IMG/VR virus record: IMGVR_UViG_3300038491_000058 | Coordinates: 1 to 48,147 of that record | Direction: 5' to 3' (one strand) | DNA: 48,147 nucleotides | Source: a virus | Shown here: one piece after another, positions 36,817 through 43,578 of the stretch | Numbering within the stretch: position 1 is the stretch's first letter | Layout of the letters: each line of letters opens with the position of its first letter | Made by a program: the position numbers and the translations under genes | Notes under the pieces: model-generated | What the model was told of the DNA's origin: nothing | Seen by the model: only the letters and a program-made list of their open reading frames with translations | The model's database searches: none

Positions 36817-37497
36817 ATGAAAAAATATGTAAGAAGATACCCGACAAAATACCGATATAATCAAATGGGATTATCGAAAGAGACAGGCTATTTTAAATAC
36901 GTGGATGTTAATATATGTGCTGGATGCGCGGTAGCGAGCGCGTGTCAATCTCTATTAGATGTGCGTGGATACAATGCAATAGGTGACTATGCTCTAGGAA
37001 TATATGAGCGCGCGAAGAAAGCGATCGGATCTCAGAGAACCGGTCTTCGAATATATCCCGCAGTGACTGAAGCAATATATACATTCAATGAAGAGAAGCG
37101 ATATATAGATATTACAGCTACTAAGTTGGCGCCGCGAAGTAAGTCTCTGAGAGATCATCTACTCAATAATGGCACCGCGGTCGCTGGATTCCGATGGTAT
37201 GAAGGTATGATGTATCCTACACCTATTATCCCACCAAATACTCCATGGTATCGTCGTATATGGTACCATCTCAGAGCCCCACGATATGCATCAGCCTCCG
37301 GAGACATTGCAGGTTATCATGCAGCAGCCGTGATGGGTGTAGATGATCATAAGCAAGCATTTGTAATACAGAACTCATACGGGTTAGGCTACGGTAATAA
37401 AGGCAATGTCTATATGAAGTATGATGACTTCGACGCATCATGCGTCCAAGCTTATGGTTTTGACACTGTGGAGGAAAGAAAAGGAACTCTGATATAA
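36817..37497 (+). CDS. Papain-like (C1 family) cysteine protease
   Basis: 226 aa, no propeptide. Active-site regions: VNICAGCAVASACQSLL (candidate nucleophile Cys near residue 37, with the helix that follows in papain), then SASGDIAGYHAAAVMGVDDHKQAFVIQNSYGLGYGNKGNVYMKYDDF. The latter carries the G-x-H-A-x-x-x-x-G-x-D His block and the QNSYG-x-G-x-G-x-x-Y Asn block (papain NSWGxxWGxxGY, Trp replaced by Tyr). It ends KGTLI, encoded by the next promoter. It could process virion or host proteins. Confidence 0.72.
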   Translation: MKKYVRRYPTKYRYNQMGLSKETGYFKYVDVNICAGCAVASACQSLLDVRGYNAIGDYALGIYERAKKAIGSQRTGLRIYPAVTEAIYTFNEEKRYIDITATKLAPRSKSLRDHLLNNGTAVAGFRWYEGMMYPTPIIPPNTPWYRRIWYHLRAPRYASASGDIAGYHAAAVMGVDDHKQAFVIQNSYGLGYGNKGNVYMKYDDFDASCVQAYGFDTVEERKGTLI

Positions 37498-37504
37498 TAT
37501 AGAT
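37483..37504 (+). promoter_or_regulatory. GGAAC-type promoter, consensus
   Basis: GGAACTCTGATATAAT, ATAGAT, ATG at 37505. It is read as KGTLI-stop in the protease frame. Confidence 0.72.
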
Positions 37505-38182
37505 ATGATGAAACAGAAAGCTCCGATACTAAGCGCGGTTACCGCGCCGCGGCGATGGGTGACGAGGAATAATCTCAAACTAAATATGAATCGTCTAGCA
37601 GTGTTGTTGTTTTTTGCAACATTCGCTAACCAGTGGTCGATCGGTCAATCAGTTAAACTGGCTTGGGACGCTAGCGAAGATGAACGTGTAACAAGCTACC
37701 AAGTGAGGTATGGCACTTCAAGTAGCGTCCATCCATCGATGGTCGACGTGGGGAAAAACACCACAGCAACCATTACGGGCTTATCCTTCAGTGTTGATTA
37801 CTACTTTGTGGTGTATGCTCTCACCGCTTCAGGCCTGATAAGCCTACCGTCTAACGAAGTCTATACCATCGTAGAGCCGCCGCCTTCATCGCGCGCCTAT
37901 ATAGGCTATCATATACGGATTCAGACGTCAGGGGAGTTTGAACTCCAGCAGTCTGTAGACATGGTTAACTGGATTACGGTAAAGCAGGCAAGTGACTATT
38001 TGGATATAGTGATTCCAACCTCAGGTGTACACCGATCCTTTTACCGAGTCACGCCATGGAACGGAGAAACTCTCTTCGAAGGTAGGTCATTTTACATTAA
38101 CCAAACTAACTCGAGTGTAGACGATCATAAGCAAGCATTTGTAATTCAGAACTCATACGGCTTCGACACAAAGGAACTCTGA
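37505..38182 (+). CDS. Secreted fibronectin type III protein with a protease-derived tail
   Basis: 225 aa. A basic N-terminus of about 28 residues precedes a signal-like segment (MNRLAVLLFFATFANQWSIGQS), so export may start from the Met near residue 28. An FnIII domain follows: VKLAWDASEDERVTSYQVRYG ... TATITGLSFSVDYYFVVYALTASGLISLPSNEV. A second beta region covers 135-200. The last 22 residues, VDDHKQAFVIQNSYGFDTKEL, repeat the His/Asn region end of the upstream protease without function, showing a fusion or insertion event. Confidence 0.6.
   Translation: MMKQKAPILSAVTAPRRWVTRNNLKLNMNRLAVLLFFATFANQWSIGQSVKLAWDASEDERVTSYQVRYGTSSSVHPSMVDVGKNTTATITGLSFSVDYYFVVYALTASGLISLPSNEVYTIVEPPPSSRAYIGYHIRIQTSGEFELQQSVDMVNWITVKQASDYLDIVIPTSGVHRSFYRVTPWNGETLFEGRSFYINQTNSSVDDHKQAFVIQNSYGFDTKEL
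38118..38160 (+). repeat. Duplicated 3' fragment of the protease gene
   Basis: 38118-38160 matches 37338-37380 with only two visible differences (VDDHKQAFVIQNSYG). The flanking GGTTTTGACAC/GGCTTCGACAC and promoter also match. Confidence 0.85.
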
Positions 38183-38194
38183 TATAATATAGAT
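38173..38194 (+). promoter_or_regulatory. GGAAC-type promoter, consensus
   Basis: GGAACTCTGATATAAT, ATAGAT, ATG at 38195. It gives the FnIII gene its KEL end. Confidence 0.72.
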
Positions 38195-38527
38195 ATGAAA
38201 GCAACCGGTGCACGTTTTAAAGTACGGCATAAATTATGGAATAGGGTCAGGGGATCGATACAGAGTGGTGTGTGGGAAGAGGTAAAGAAGGCCGTCCAGG
38301 ACCTGGTACATAATAGAATACCGAACAAGGTTCAGAACAAGGTACAGAATAAAGGCCATAATGAGATATATCATGATGTAGAAGATGATGTATGGAATAA
38401 GGTATATAAGAGGGTAGAAGATAAGGTATGGAATAATGTATGGAATAAGCTACATAATACTGGAATAGCCTCAACGAAAAAGGCACTCAAAAGGAACTCT
38501 GATATAATAGATATACAGAAGAGATAA
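38195..38527 (+). CDS. Outlying tetrapeptide-repeat protein (member L), 110 aa
   Basis: MKATGARFKVRHKLWNRVRGSIQSGVWEEV, then NKVQNKVQNKGHNEIYHDVEDDVWNKVYKRVEDKVWNNVWNKLHN. Same four-residue register, but more basic and Asn-rich. It ends RNSDIIDIQKR because the embedded promoter is followed by a different spacer. It is separated from the array by the protease and FnIII genes. Confidence 0.6.
   Translation: MKATGARFKVRHKLWNRVRGSIQSGVWEEVKKAVQDLVHNRIPNKVQNKVQNKGHNEIYHDVEDDVWNKVYKRVEDKVWNNVWNKLHNTGIASTKKALKRNSDIIDIQKR
38493..38508 (+). promoter_or_regulatory. GGAAC-type promoter without adjacent start codon
   Basis: GGAACTCTGATATAAT then AGATATACAGAAGAG. The next gene (38566) has its own TATAAT box, so the product here is unclear. 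Confidence 0.55.
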
Positions 38528-38553
38528 TTAGTTGAACAATAGCAAACTTAGAC

Positions 38554-38565
38554 TATAATATATAT
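38554..38565 (+). promoter_or_regulatory. TATAAT box 6 nt before start codon
   Basis: TATAATATATAT then ATG at 38566. Confidence 0.5.
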
Positions 38566-38916
38566 ATGAGCAACCAACCTAACAAAACACCTGGCGTTAT
38601 TCTACACGGTGAAGCAATGATCTTCCAATCTCCCATTCCAGAAGGAGCTACAGAGATCAAATCATCCTCCACTAATATGCACATCATTGCAGATTCTGAG
38701 ACTACCGGTAACCACCACGTTATCGATACTGTGCCAGGTACTAAGTACTTTAAACACGGTGATACAATGTACATGGAGAACACAAATGAGACCCGTGTGA
38801 GGTGCGTTCTAGCTGATCGTCACGATGCTATTACACTTGATCCTGGTACGTGGGAGTTTGGAATTCAAAAAGAATTTGATCATCTAACTCAACAGTTACA
38901 TAATGTAGCTGACTGA
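38566..38916 (+). CDS. Conserved-looking phage hypothetical protein, 116 aa
   Basis: Beta-rich, with VILHGEAMIFQSPIPEGATEI, NMHIIADSETTGNHHVIDTV, FKHGDTMYMENTNETRVRCVLADRHDAITLDPGTWEF. The pattern S-E-x-T-G-N-H-H resembles proteins common in marine T4-like phages, function unknown. Confidence 0.65.
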   Translation: MSNQPNKTPGVILHGEAMIFQSPIPEGATEIKSSSTNMHIIADSETTGNHHVIDTVPGTKYFKHGDTMYMENTNETRVRCVLADRHDAITLDPGTWEFGIQKEFDHLTQQLHNVAD

Positions 38917-38923
38917 ATTAACC

Positions 38924-38997
38924 GCGGGTATAGCTTAATGGTAAAGCTGCAGCCTTCCAAGCTGACTATGTGAGTTCGATCCTCTCTACCCGCTCCA
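38924..38997 (+). tRNA. tRNA-Gly (TCC)
   Basis: GCGGGTA/TACCCGC acceptor with encoded CCA. Anticodon loop CTTCCAA, T arm GAGTTCGATCCTC. There is one mismatch at the top of the anticodon stem. Together with the GCC tRNA it covers all Gly codons except GGG by wobble limits. Confidence 0.92.
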
Positions 38998-39016
38998 TTT
39001 AAATATATAATACATT

Positions 39017-39397
39017 ATGAGATATATAACCCTCGCGTTCCTGTTAGCTGTTACATCTATGGTATTAGCTGCCTGGCTCCTCATTGGTGAAGTAGGCTAC
39101 TACGTAGTTGACATGTCACAATCTAAGTGGCCTAGACTATCAGATAAACCAATCACAACTAACGTATTAATACCACTATTTAAGATTCATGTTTTAGGTG
39201 ATGAAAAGGAAAAGTCCCGGTTTGAGGCTGTACCTGAAAGTAAGTATGTTACGTTAGGGTTTAATATTAAACCTAATACCATGGCGAATGGTGAGCCGGA
39301 GCCGATGGACAATGTTCCGGAGGAGGTTAGCGATAAACTCTCCTGGAGATATCTCCGCGGAGTGCCCCTACAAACTGACATTTCCCTGTTAAAATAA
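39017..39397 (+). CDS. Membrane-anchored hypothetical protein, 126 aa
   Basis: An N-terminal hydrophobic helix (ITLAFLLAVTSMVLAAWLLIGEVGYYVV) is followed by a soluble, strand-rich domain (KYVTLGFNIKPNTMANGEPEPMDNVPEEV). A TATAAT box lies 5 nt before the ATG. Function unknown. Confidence 0.55.
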   Translation: MRYITLAFLLAVTSMVLAAWLLIGEVGYYVVDMSQSKWPRLSDKPITTNVLIPLFKIHVLGDEKEKSRFEAVPESKYVTLGFNIKPNTMANGEPEPMDNVPEEVSDKLSWRYLRGVPLQTDISLLK

Positions 39398-39483
39398 TTC
39401 CCCTTACATAATAATAAATTAACTATAGTAACTATACTCATTATCGTGATACATGCGACCCGTTTAGATAATTATCTATTACA

Positions 39484-39495
39484 ATAAATATTAAT
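39484..39495 (+). promoter_or_regulatory. T4-type late promoter
   Basis: ATAAATATTAAT before the ATG at 39496. Confidence 0.5.
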
Positions 39496-39783
39496 ATGGA
39501 TAGCGAACTCGAACTGTGCTACAAGTCAACAACATTCTGTGATGGTAATGGAGGTAGGTGTCTAAAGTTTAAAACATGCCCGCTAGCGCTAACAGATGAT
39601 GTGCGTCAGAAAGCTGACCGCTGGTGGGTGGCTAATGGTGATTCTATAGATGAAGATGTTCCTTTAGCAATTTTTAATGCTCCGCGGAAGTTGGATTGTT
39701 ATGAGCCGCCTATTAAAGTGCCGGTGCCGGCACCATCCGATGAAGCTGATGACTCGAACACTGAGAAAGGAACTCTCATATAA
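39496..39783 (+). CDS. Cys-containing hypothetical protein, 95 aa
   Basis: ELCYKSTTFCDGNGGRCLKFKTCPLAL has four Cys, then a Trp-rich helix, and a Pro/Ala-rich C-terminus ending EKGTLI from the next promoter. Possibly metal-binding or disulfide-bonded. Function unknown. Confidence 0.58.
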   Translation: MDSELELCYKSTTFCDGNGGRCLKFKTCPLALTDDVRQKADRWWVANGDSIDEDVPLAIFNAPRKLDCYEPPIKVPVPAPSDEADDSNTEKGTLI

Positions 39784-39784
39784 T
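39769..39784 (+). promoter_or_regulatory. GGAAC-type promoter with 35 nt leader
   Basis: GGAACTCTCATATAAT then AAGAGAGTAGAAACAATACT. It drives the DUF6745-like gene. Confidence 0.68.
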
Positions 39785-39819
39785 AAGAGAGTAGAAACAA
39801 TACTAACCAGATACAAGAG

Positions 39820-40788
39820 ATGAAAAAGATTACTAAAATGACCGAGGAGGAGCATGCGAAAATGCCTGAGTATGTAGAGAAGTGGATCAAGATCGGGACT
39901 GATACTACCCGGCTGGATCCAGCTACCACGGAGAAGATTGTTAATAACATTCGAAACCTGATTGATATGGAGCCGGGTGTACCGTGTTTGATTGTCGATA
40001 ACCCTATTGAGGCTTGGGTAATGTCATACCTATCTCTTAAGCAAGGTGTGGCTATAGAGGATTTACATTCTGAGATGGTAAGTATCTTTAATGGTAACCC
40101 GAAGAAGTACGACGTCCCACGATGTGAACTTCCATGGATGACTGGATCGTTCTTTGCCTCTACGTTTGCCTTTTACGACTTTATGATTGAAGAGCTTGGT
40201 GTAGAGTTAGAGAAAGAGCTCTGGACAAAGTATAAGATATGGGAAGCTTCGTCCTGTCTTGGGTGTGTATATCCTCTAGATAGTTGTACGATCGTTAGTC
40301 AAAAGCCTAAGACCGTCTTCCTACAAGATGGCAAGCTTCATAAGGACGGTGAGCCAGCTCTAACATATGATGGTTTAGGTGAGTTAGTGATCTGGTCGTT
40401 AAATGGTGTTGAGGTACCGGAGTGGCTCGCTAAGACGTCCGCGCAGGATCTTACACTAGATGATTATAGCAAACTAGATAACGCGGACGTTAAAGCTGAG
40501 TTCGTACGTAAGGTTGGTATTGAGCGCTTTATTGATCAGGGTAAGATAGTCGATTCATTCAACGAGTATGATATTGCTACTCATGAGTGGTGGCACAAGT
40601 CTGAGTACGAGCTCGTAGATATGAACTCGTTGTTTAGTACATTAGACTACGCACCATATCTTAAGATGGTTAATCAGACAACTGGCATTTTCCATATGGA
40701 GGGTGTGTCGCCATCATGTCGAACAGTTGGTGAAGCTCTTAAAGAGCGCTTCGGTGGTAAGGATTTCGTTATCAACTCAATCGCCTAA
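39820..40788 (+). CDS. DUF6745-like protein without internal repeats
   Basis: 322 aa. The N-terminal part is MTEEEHAKMPEYVEKWIKIGTDTTRLDPATTEKIVNNI. The middle is SPIEAW-like (VDNPIEAWVMSYLSL), then FASTFAFYDFMIEELGVELEKEL. The C-terminal part is CTIVSQKPKTVFLQDGKLHKDGEPALTYDGLGELVIWSLNGVEVPEWLA then KAEFVRKVGIERFI. This order (LT-x-E-x-x-LP-Y, SP/NP, DFF/F, ERP-L-H-DGPA, HGV-VP-W, RR-E-G) matches DUF6745 as I recall it. Those proteins usually carry VWDQVRDQV-type repeats between the SP block and the FYDFF block; here they are missing, yet similar repeats form the separate gene array upstream. Function unknown. Confidence 0.65.
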   Translation: MKKITKMTEEEHAKMPEYVEKWIKIGTDTTRLDPATTEKIVNNIRNLIDMEPGVPCLIVDNPIEAWVMSYLSLKQGVAIEDLHSEMVSIFNGNPKKYDVPRCELPWMTGSFFASTFAFYDFMIEELGVELEKELWTKYKIWEASSCLGCVYPLDSCTIVSQKPKTVFLQDGKLHKDGEPALTYDGLGELVIWSLNGVEVPEWLAKTSAQDLTLDDYSKLDNADVKAEFVRKVGIERFIDQGKIVDSFNEYDIATHEWWHKSEYELVDMNSLFSTLDYAPYLKMVNQTTGIFHMEGVSPSCRTVGEALKERFGGKDFVINSIA

Positions 40789-40790
40789 AA

Positions 40791-40812
40791 GGAACTCTGA
40801 TATAATAATAGT
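40791..40812 (+). promoter_or_regulatory. GGAAC-type promoter, consensus
   Basis: GGAACTCTGATATAAT, AATAGT, ATG at 40813. Confidence 0.75.
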
Positions 40813-41046
40813 ATGACGCAATTAACTATAGACCATGACATTACTACTCTCAATAAGCTGCAGCTCGAGCAGTTAGTTGTGAGCTTCCAACAACTCGCCA
40901 CTGAAGGGTCGGTGGGTATGGTCGAGGAGGGTATTATTCTCCCAGAGCAAGCTAATATGGTTAGTAACTACTTAGTAGAAGCTATCAATATCGCTGCGCT
41001 CGAGCTGCGACGTGATGCTCTAATCGACGCTCTTAATCGCGATTAG
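40813..41046 (+). CDS. Small helical protein, 77 aa
   Basis: MTQLTIDHDITTLNKLQLEQLVVSFQQLA, then a helix with EQANMVSNYLVEAINIAALELRRDALIDAL. Function unknown. Confidence 0.62.
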   Translation: MTQLTIDHDITTLNKLQLEQLVVSFQQLATEGSVGMVEEGIILPEQANMVSNYLVEAINIAALELRRDALIDALNRD

Positions 41047-41116
41047 AGCATATGAGCTAATTAAAATAATTAGTTGCTTTTAATTAAAACTACATTATAA
41101 TATATAAACAATTTAC

Positions 41117-41192
<76 letters not shown>

Positions 41193-41230
41193 TTTAAATC
41201 AAATAAGACACAACTTAATAACGTATTAAT

Positions 41231-41353
41231 ATGCAATTATTGACTTCAATATTTACCATAATTGGTATAATCAATGTAACGGGGGCCCTTGTAATTGGTA
41301 TACTCTTTCTTCTAGAATATATTAGTATGAAGGGTGAAGAGGGAGATGAATAG
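41231..41353 (+). CDS. Small membrane protein, 40 aa
   Basis: MQLLTSIFTIIGIINVTGALVIGILFLLEYI, a single long hydrophobic stretch, then an acidic end (MKGEEGDE). It overlaps the start of the lipoprotein gene. Possibly a holin-like or inner-membrane spanin partner, though very short. Confidence 0.5.
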   Translation: MQLLTSIFTIIGIINVTGALVIGILFLLEYISMKGEEGDE

Positions 41354-41534
41354 ATTATATATCATTAGCATCGTGTTATTATTACCCAGCTGTGCTAGCA
41401 ATCCACAAAGTCCTTCATTACTGGATCAATACCGAGCAGTGAAAGACTTACTGGGGCTCTATGATAGAAACATCACACCAGCAGAAGCCACCCCGGACGA
41501 GCCTATATGGCTCCCTCGATATGAGACGCCCTAA
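41346..41534 (+). CDS. Small lipoprotein, o-spanin-like
   Basis: 62 aa from the ATG at 41346, which has AGGGAG just upstream; a GTG at 41334 is possible. The signal peptide MNRLYIISIVLLLPSC ends in a lipobox Cys, then a short Pro-rich periplasmic part (PAEATPDEPIWLPRYETP). Size and lipobox fit an outer-membrane spanin subunit (Rz1-like), but no convincing inner-membrane partner is adjacent except the 40 aa protein. The last 7 nt are the start of tRNA-Arg. Confidence 0.55.
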   Translation: MNRLYIISIVLLLPSCASNPQSPSLLDQYRAVKDLLGLYDRNITPAEATPDEPIWLPRYETP

Positions 41535-41601
41535 TAGCTTAACTGGATAAAGCATCGTGCTTCTAACGCGATCGATGGGGGTTCGAGTCCCTCTTAGGGT
41601 A
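41528..41601 (+). tRNA. tRNA-Arg (TCT)
   Basis: Acceptor GCCCTAA pairs with TTAGGGT; CCA is not encoded. Anticodon loop CTTCTAA; T arm GGGTTCGAGTCCC. The 5' end overlaps the lipoprotein stop codon. Confidence 0.92.
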
Positions 41602-41612
41602 TTATAATTTAT

Positions 41613-41801
41613 ATGAAAATTAACTTAGAGCAGGACGAAATTGACTTTATTACAGAGTGTATCGAAACACGAATCGTTAACGATGCATCGCGTACAGATG
41701 TACCTATAGAGTATATTAATATTATCGAGTCATGGAGGGCTGAGGGGCAGATGATCTTAGCTAAGCTTGAGAGATGTGAAGACAGTAAAAAGGAACATTG
41801 A
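41613..41801 (+). CDS. Small acidic protein, 62 aa
   Basis: MKINLEQDEIDFITECIETRIVNDASRTDVP, then IIESWRAEGQMILAKLERC. A TATAAT box (41603-41608) lies 4 nt before the ATG, inside the end of the tRNA region. Function unknown. Confidence 0.58.
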   Translation: MKINLEQDEIDFITECIETRIVNDASRTDVPIEYINIIESWRAEGQMILAKLERCEDSKKEH

Positions 41802-41813
41802 TATAATATTGGT
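41792..41813 (+). promoter_or_regulatory. GGAAC-type promoter
   Basis: GGAACATTGATATAAT, ATTGGT, ATG at 41814. It ends the preceding gene with TGA. Confidence 0.68.
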
Positions 41814-42173
41814 ATGAAGACATATAGCAATTTAGGAGATCCAAATGTAGTCGTTATTAACATTACTATTTTGGAGGTATATAAACACCTCGCGGCAGCT
41901 CTATTCGATATGGGGGTTGACGGCGGAGGAAGCCTCTTCGGCAAACATCTAGCAGAATGTTATGAGGGACTTAAGTCGCTACCAGATCTAGAGAACGAGG
42001 AGTTGACCGAGGCTAGCGAAAAAGCGAGAGGGCGCGTTCGTAAGTTGTTTACTGATGGTAATACAATGCTAATGATTCCCAATTGGGATGAGTCGTGTAA
42101 AACAGAGCTTCGTATTACTAATTCAAAAGGAGTTTCAGTGTTAGTATTAGTAGATGGAGAACTTAATTGTTAA
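41814..42173 (+). CDS. Hypothetical protein, 119 aa
   Basis: VVVINITILEVYKHLAAALFDMGVDGGGSLFGKHL, an acidic helix SLPDLENEELTEASEKARGRVRKLF, and beta C-terminus KTELRITNSKGVSVLVLVDGEL. Function unknown. Confidence 0.6.
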   Translation: MKTYSNLGDPNVVVINITILEVYKHLAAALFDMGVDGGGSLFGKHLAECYEGLKSLPDLENEELTEASEKARGRVRKLFTDGNTMLMIPNWDESCKTELRITNSKGVSVLVLVDGELNC

Positions 42174-42465
42174 CATGGATCGCCCTAACGAGATACTCAA
42201 CCCGATTATCCGAGAGATAGCTGAATATTATGAGATGTCCATCGGGTGGGATAAGTCTCAAGACTCAGCCTGGTTGAGATGCACCATCACACATGAGGAT
42301 ATGGGTAAGCATTTCTACTGGACTAGTGATGGTAGATGTAGTAGTAGGAGATCGTTTGAGCTGTTTATGGACAAGCTTCAAGAGTTCTTTATCGAAGTTG
42401 GGGAAGAATTCAGCCCCGTGGGGCTGATCAGCCCCGTGCCGAAAGACACCGGCGCGCCGTGGTAG
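42154..42465 (+). CDS. Hypothetical protein, 103 aa
   Basis: It overlaps the preceding gene by 20 nt; a second in-frame ATG at 42175 lies just after that stop. EILNPIIREIAEYYEMSIGWDK, then HFYWTSDGRCSSRRSFELFMDKLQEFF. The C-terminus SPVGLISPVPK is encoded by a CAGCCCCGTGGGGCTG palindrome and repeat. Function unknown. Confidence 0.55.
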   Translation: MENLIVNMDRPNEILNPIIREIAEYYEMSIGWDKSQDSAWLRCTITHEDMGKHFYWTSDGRCSSRRSFELFMDKLQEFFIEVGEEFSPVGLISPVPKDTGAPW

Positions 42466-42471
42466 GGAAAA

Positions 42472-42493
42472 GGAAACCTGATATAATATTATT
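42472..42493 (+). promoter_or_regulatory. GGAAA-type promoter
   Basis: GGAAACCTGATATAAT, ATTATT, ATG at 42494. Confidence 0.72.
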
Positions 42494-42655
42494 ATGGAAG
42501 AAATTAAAAAAGAATTGTTTGATAAGATGAGTTATGATGTTAGTAATGGATTTGGAAGGAAGGAGTTGAAGGAATGGTATGGAGAGGAGAATGTTAAGTT
42601 GTATTTAGAATATGGGAAGAAGAAGGATTTGTTTGAAGGTGAGTTGGAGGGGTAG
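42494..42655 (+). CDS. Small Lys/Glu-rich protein, 53 aa
   Basis: MEEIKKELFDKMSYDVSNGFGRKELKEWYG, then EENVKLYLEYGKKKD. Codon use is nearly C-free, like its two downstream neighbours. Function unknown. Confidence 0.55.
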   Translation: MEEIKKELFDKMSYDVSNGFGRKELKEWYGEENVKLYLEYGKKKDLFEGELEG

Positions 42656-42665
42656 GTTTTAAAAA

Positions 42666-42687
42666 GGAAATCTGATATAATAATAGT
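42666..42687 (+). promoter_or_regulatory. GGAAA-type promoter
   Basis: GGAAATCTGATATAAT, AATAGT, ATG at 42688. Confidence 0.75.
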
Positions 42688-42954
42688 ATGCAAGTAATTA
42701 ATAAAGAAAGTAAGATGAAAGAAGTAGTTGTTGTTGGATATGAGGAGATTGGATTCGAGTTTAGTTTATGTGATGAGTTATATGAAGATGGGTGTGGAAA
42801 AGATATTGAAGGTAGGTTTTTAGATGTAGAATTTTTAAAGATTATGTTTGACAGTAGGTTGGAGAATGAAGAGGATACATCTAAAATTGATAAGATTGAT
42901 GATATGTTAGTAAGTATTAAGGATTTGAATAATGAAGTGTTAGTTGAGTTTTAA
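42688..42954 (+). CDS. Hypothetical protein, 88 aa, shares first codons with gene at 43035
   Basis: MQVINKESKMKEVVVVGYEEIGFEFSL, an acidic body and IDKIDDMLVSIKDLNNEVLV. The first ten codons match those of the gene at 43035 almost base for base, while the rest is unrelated. Function unknown. Confidence 0.58.
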   Translation: MQVINKESKMKEVVVVGYEEIGFEFSLCDELYEDGCGKDIEGRFLDVEFLKIMFDSRLENEEDTSKIDKIDDMLVSIKDLNNEVLVEF

Positions 42955-43008
42955 TAAGTAAGGGGGAGGAGTTCCGAAAGGAACGAACCGGGGGGAGTTA
43001 GTTAAAAA

Positions 43009-43034
43009 GGAAACCTGATATAATAAATAATAGT
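43009..43034 (+). promoter_or_regulatory. GGAAA-type promoter, 10 nt spacer
   Basis: GGAAACCTGATATAAT then AAATAATAGT before the ATG; a 4 nt insertion lengthens the usual spacer. Confidence 0.65.
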
Positions 43035-43235
43035 ATGAAAGTAATTAATAAAGAAAGTAAGATGAAGAGAGAAGAAGTTGTTAAGTTGGTTGAAGATTGT
43101 AATAAGAAGTTGAGAGAGTTGCGTAAGTTGTATATGAATGATTTTTTAGATGATGAAGGAGATGAGATTGTTGAGAACTTTTTTTATGAAGTGAGGGATT
43201 TGGTTGAGGAGGATTGGGCTTCAGAGGATTATTAG
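43035..43235 (+). CDS. Small acidic helical protein, 66 aa
   Basis: After the shared start VINKESKMK it reads REEVVKLVEDCNKKLRELRKLYMNDFLDDEGDEIVENFFYEVRDLVEEDW. It is a paralogue of the gene at 47287 (KELVNDCYKKFRELNRLYKQDFLDEAGDNVVEEFLYDL). Function unknown. Confidence 0.6.
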   Translation: MKVINKESKMKREEVVKLVEDCNKKLRELRKLYMNDFLDDEGDEIVENFFYEVRDLVEEDWASEDY

Positions 43236-43245
43236 GTTTTAAAAA

Positions 43246-43267
43246 GGAAACCTGATATAATAATAGT
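43246..43267 (+). promoter_or_regulatory. GGAAA-type promoter
   Basis: GGAAACCTGATATAAT, AATAGT, ATG at 43268. Confidence 0.75.
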
Positions 43268-43546
43268 ATGAACAAATTAACATATAAGACACCAACAGCA
43301 AGAGACGTTAAAGTAGCATTCACCGCACTTGGGCATGATGTTACAGATGCGCGCACCTTTAATGATCCTCGGAAATTCGGACGCCGAATCAAGCTTACAA
43401 CAACTGTAGCATCAGCTGATCTAAACAATGTATCTGAGCTGCTAGTGAAGATGTTTCCAACATATAAATTTAATGTGAGTGAGTGTACCAATGCAGGATT
43501 AAGTTGCTATAACTACACCTCAGTACAGTGCCTTTTAACCAAGTAG
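43268..43546 (+). CDS. Hypothetical protein, 92 aa
   Basis: PTARDVKVAFTALGHDVTDARTFNDPRKFGRRIKLTTTVASADLNNVSELLVKMFPTYKF: alternating helix and strand, basic. Composition is balanced, unlike the C-poor genes just upstream. Function unknown. Confidence 0.6.
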   Translation: MNKLTYKTPTARDVKVAFTALGHDVTDARTFNDPRKFGRRIKLTTTVASADLNNVSELLVKMFPTYKFNVSECTNAGLSCYNYTSVQCLLTK

Positions 43547-43578
43547 GACAAAACCAAAACAAACAAACAAACAAACAT

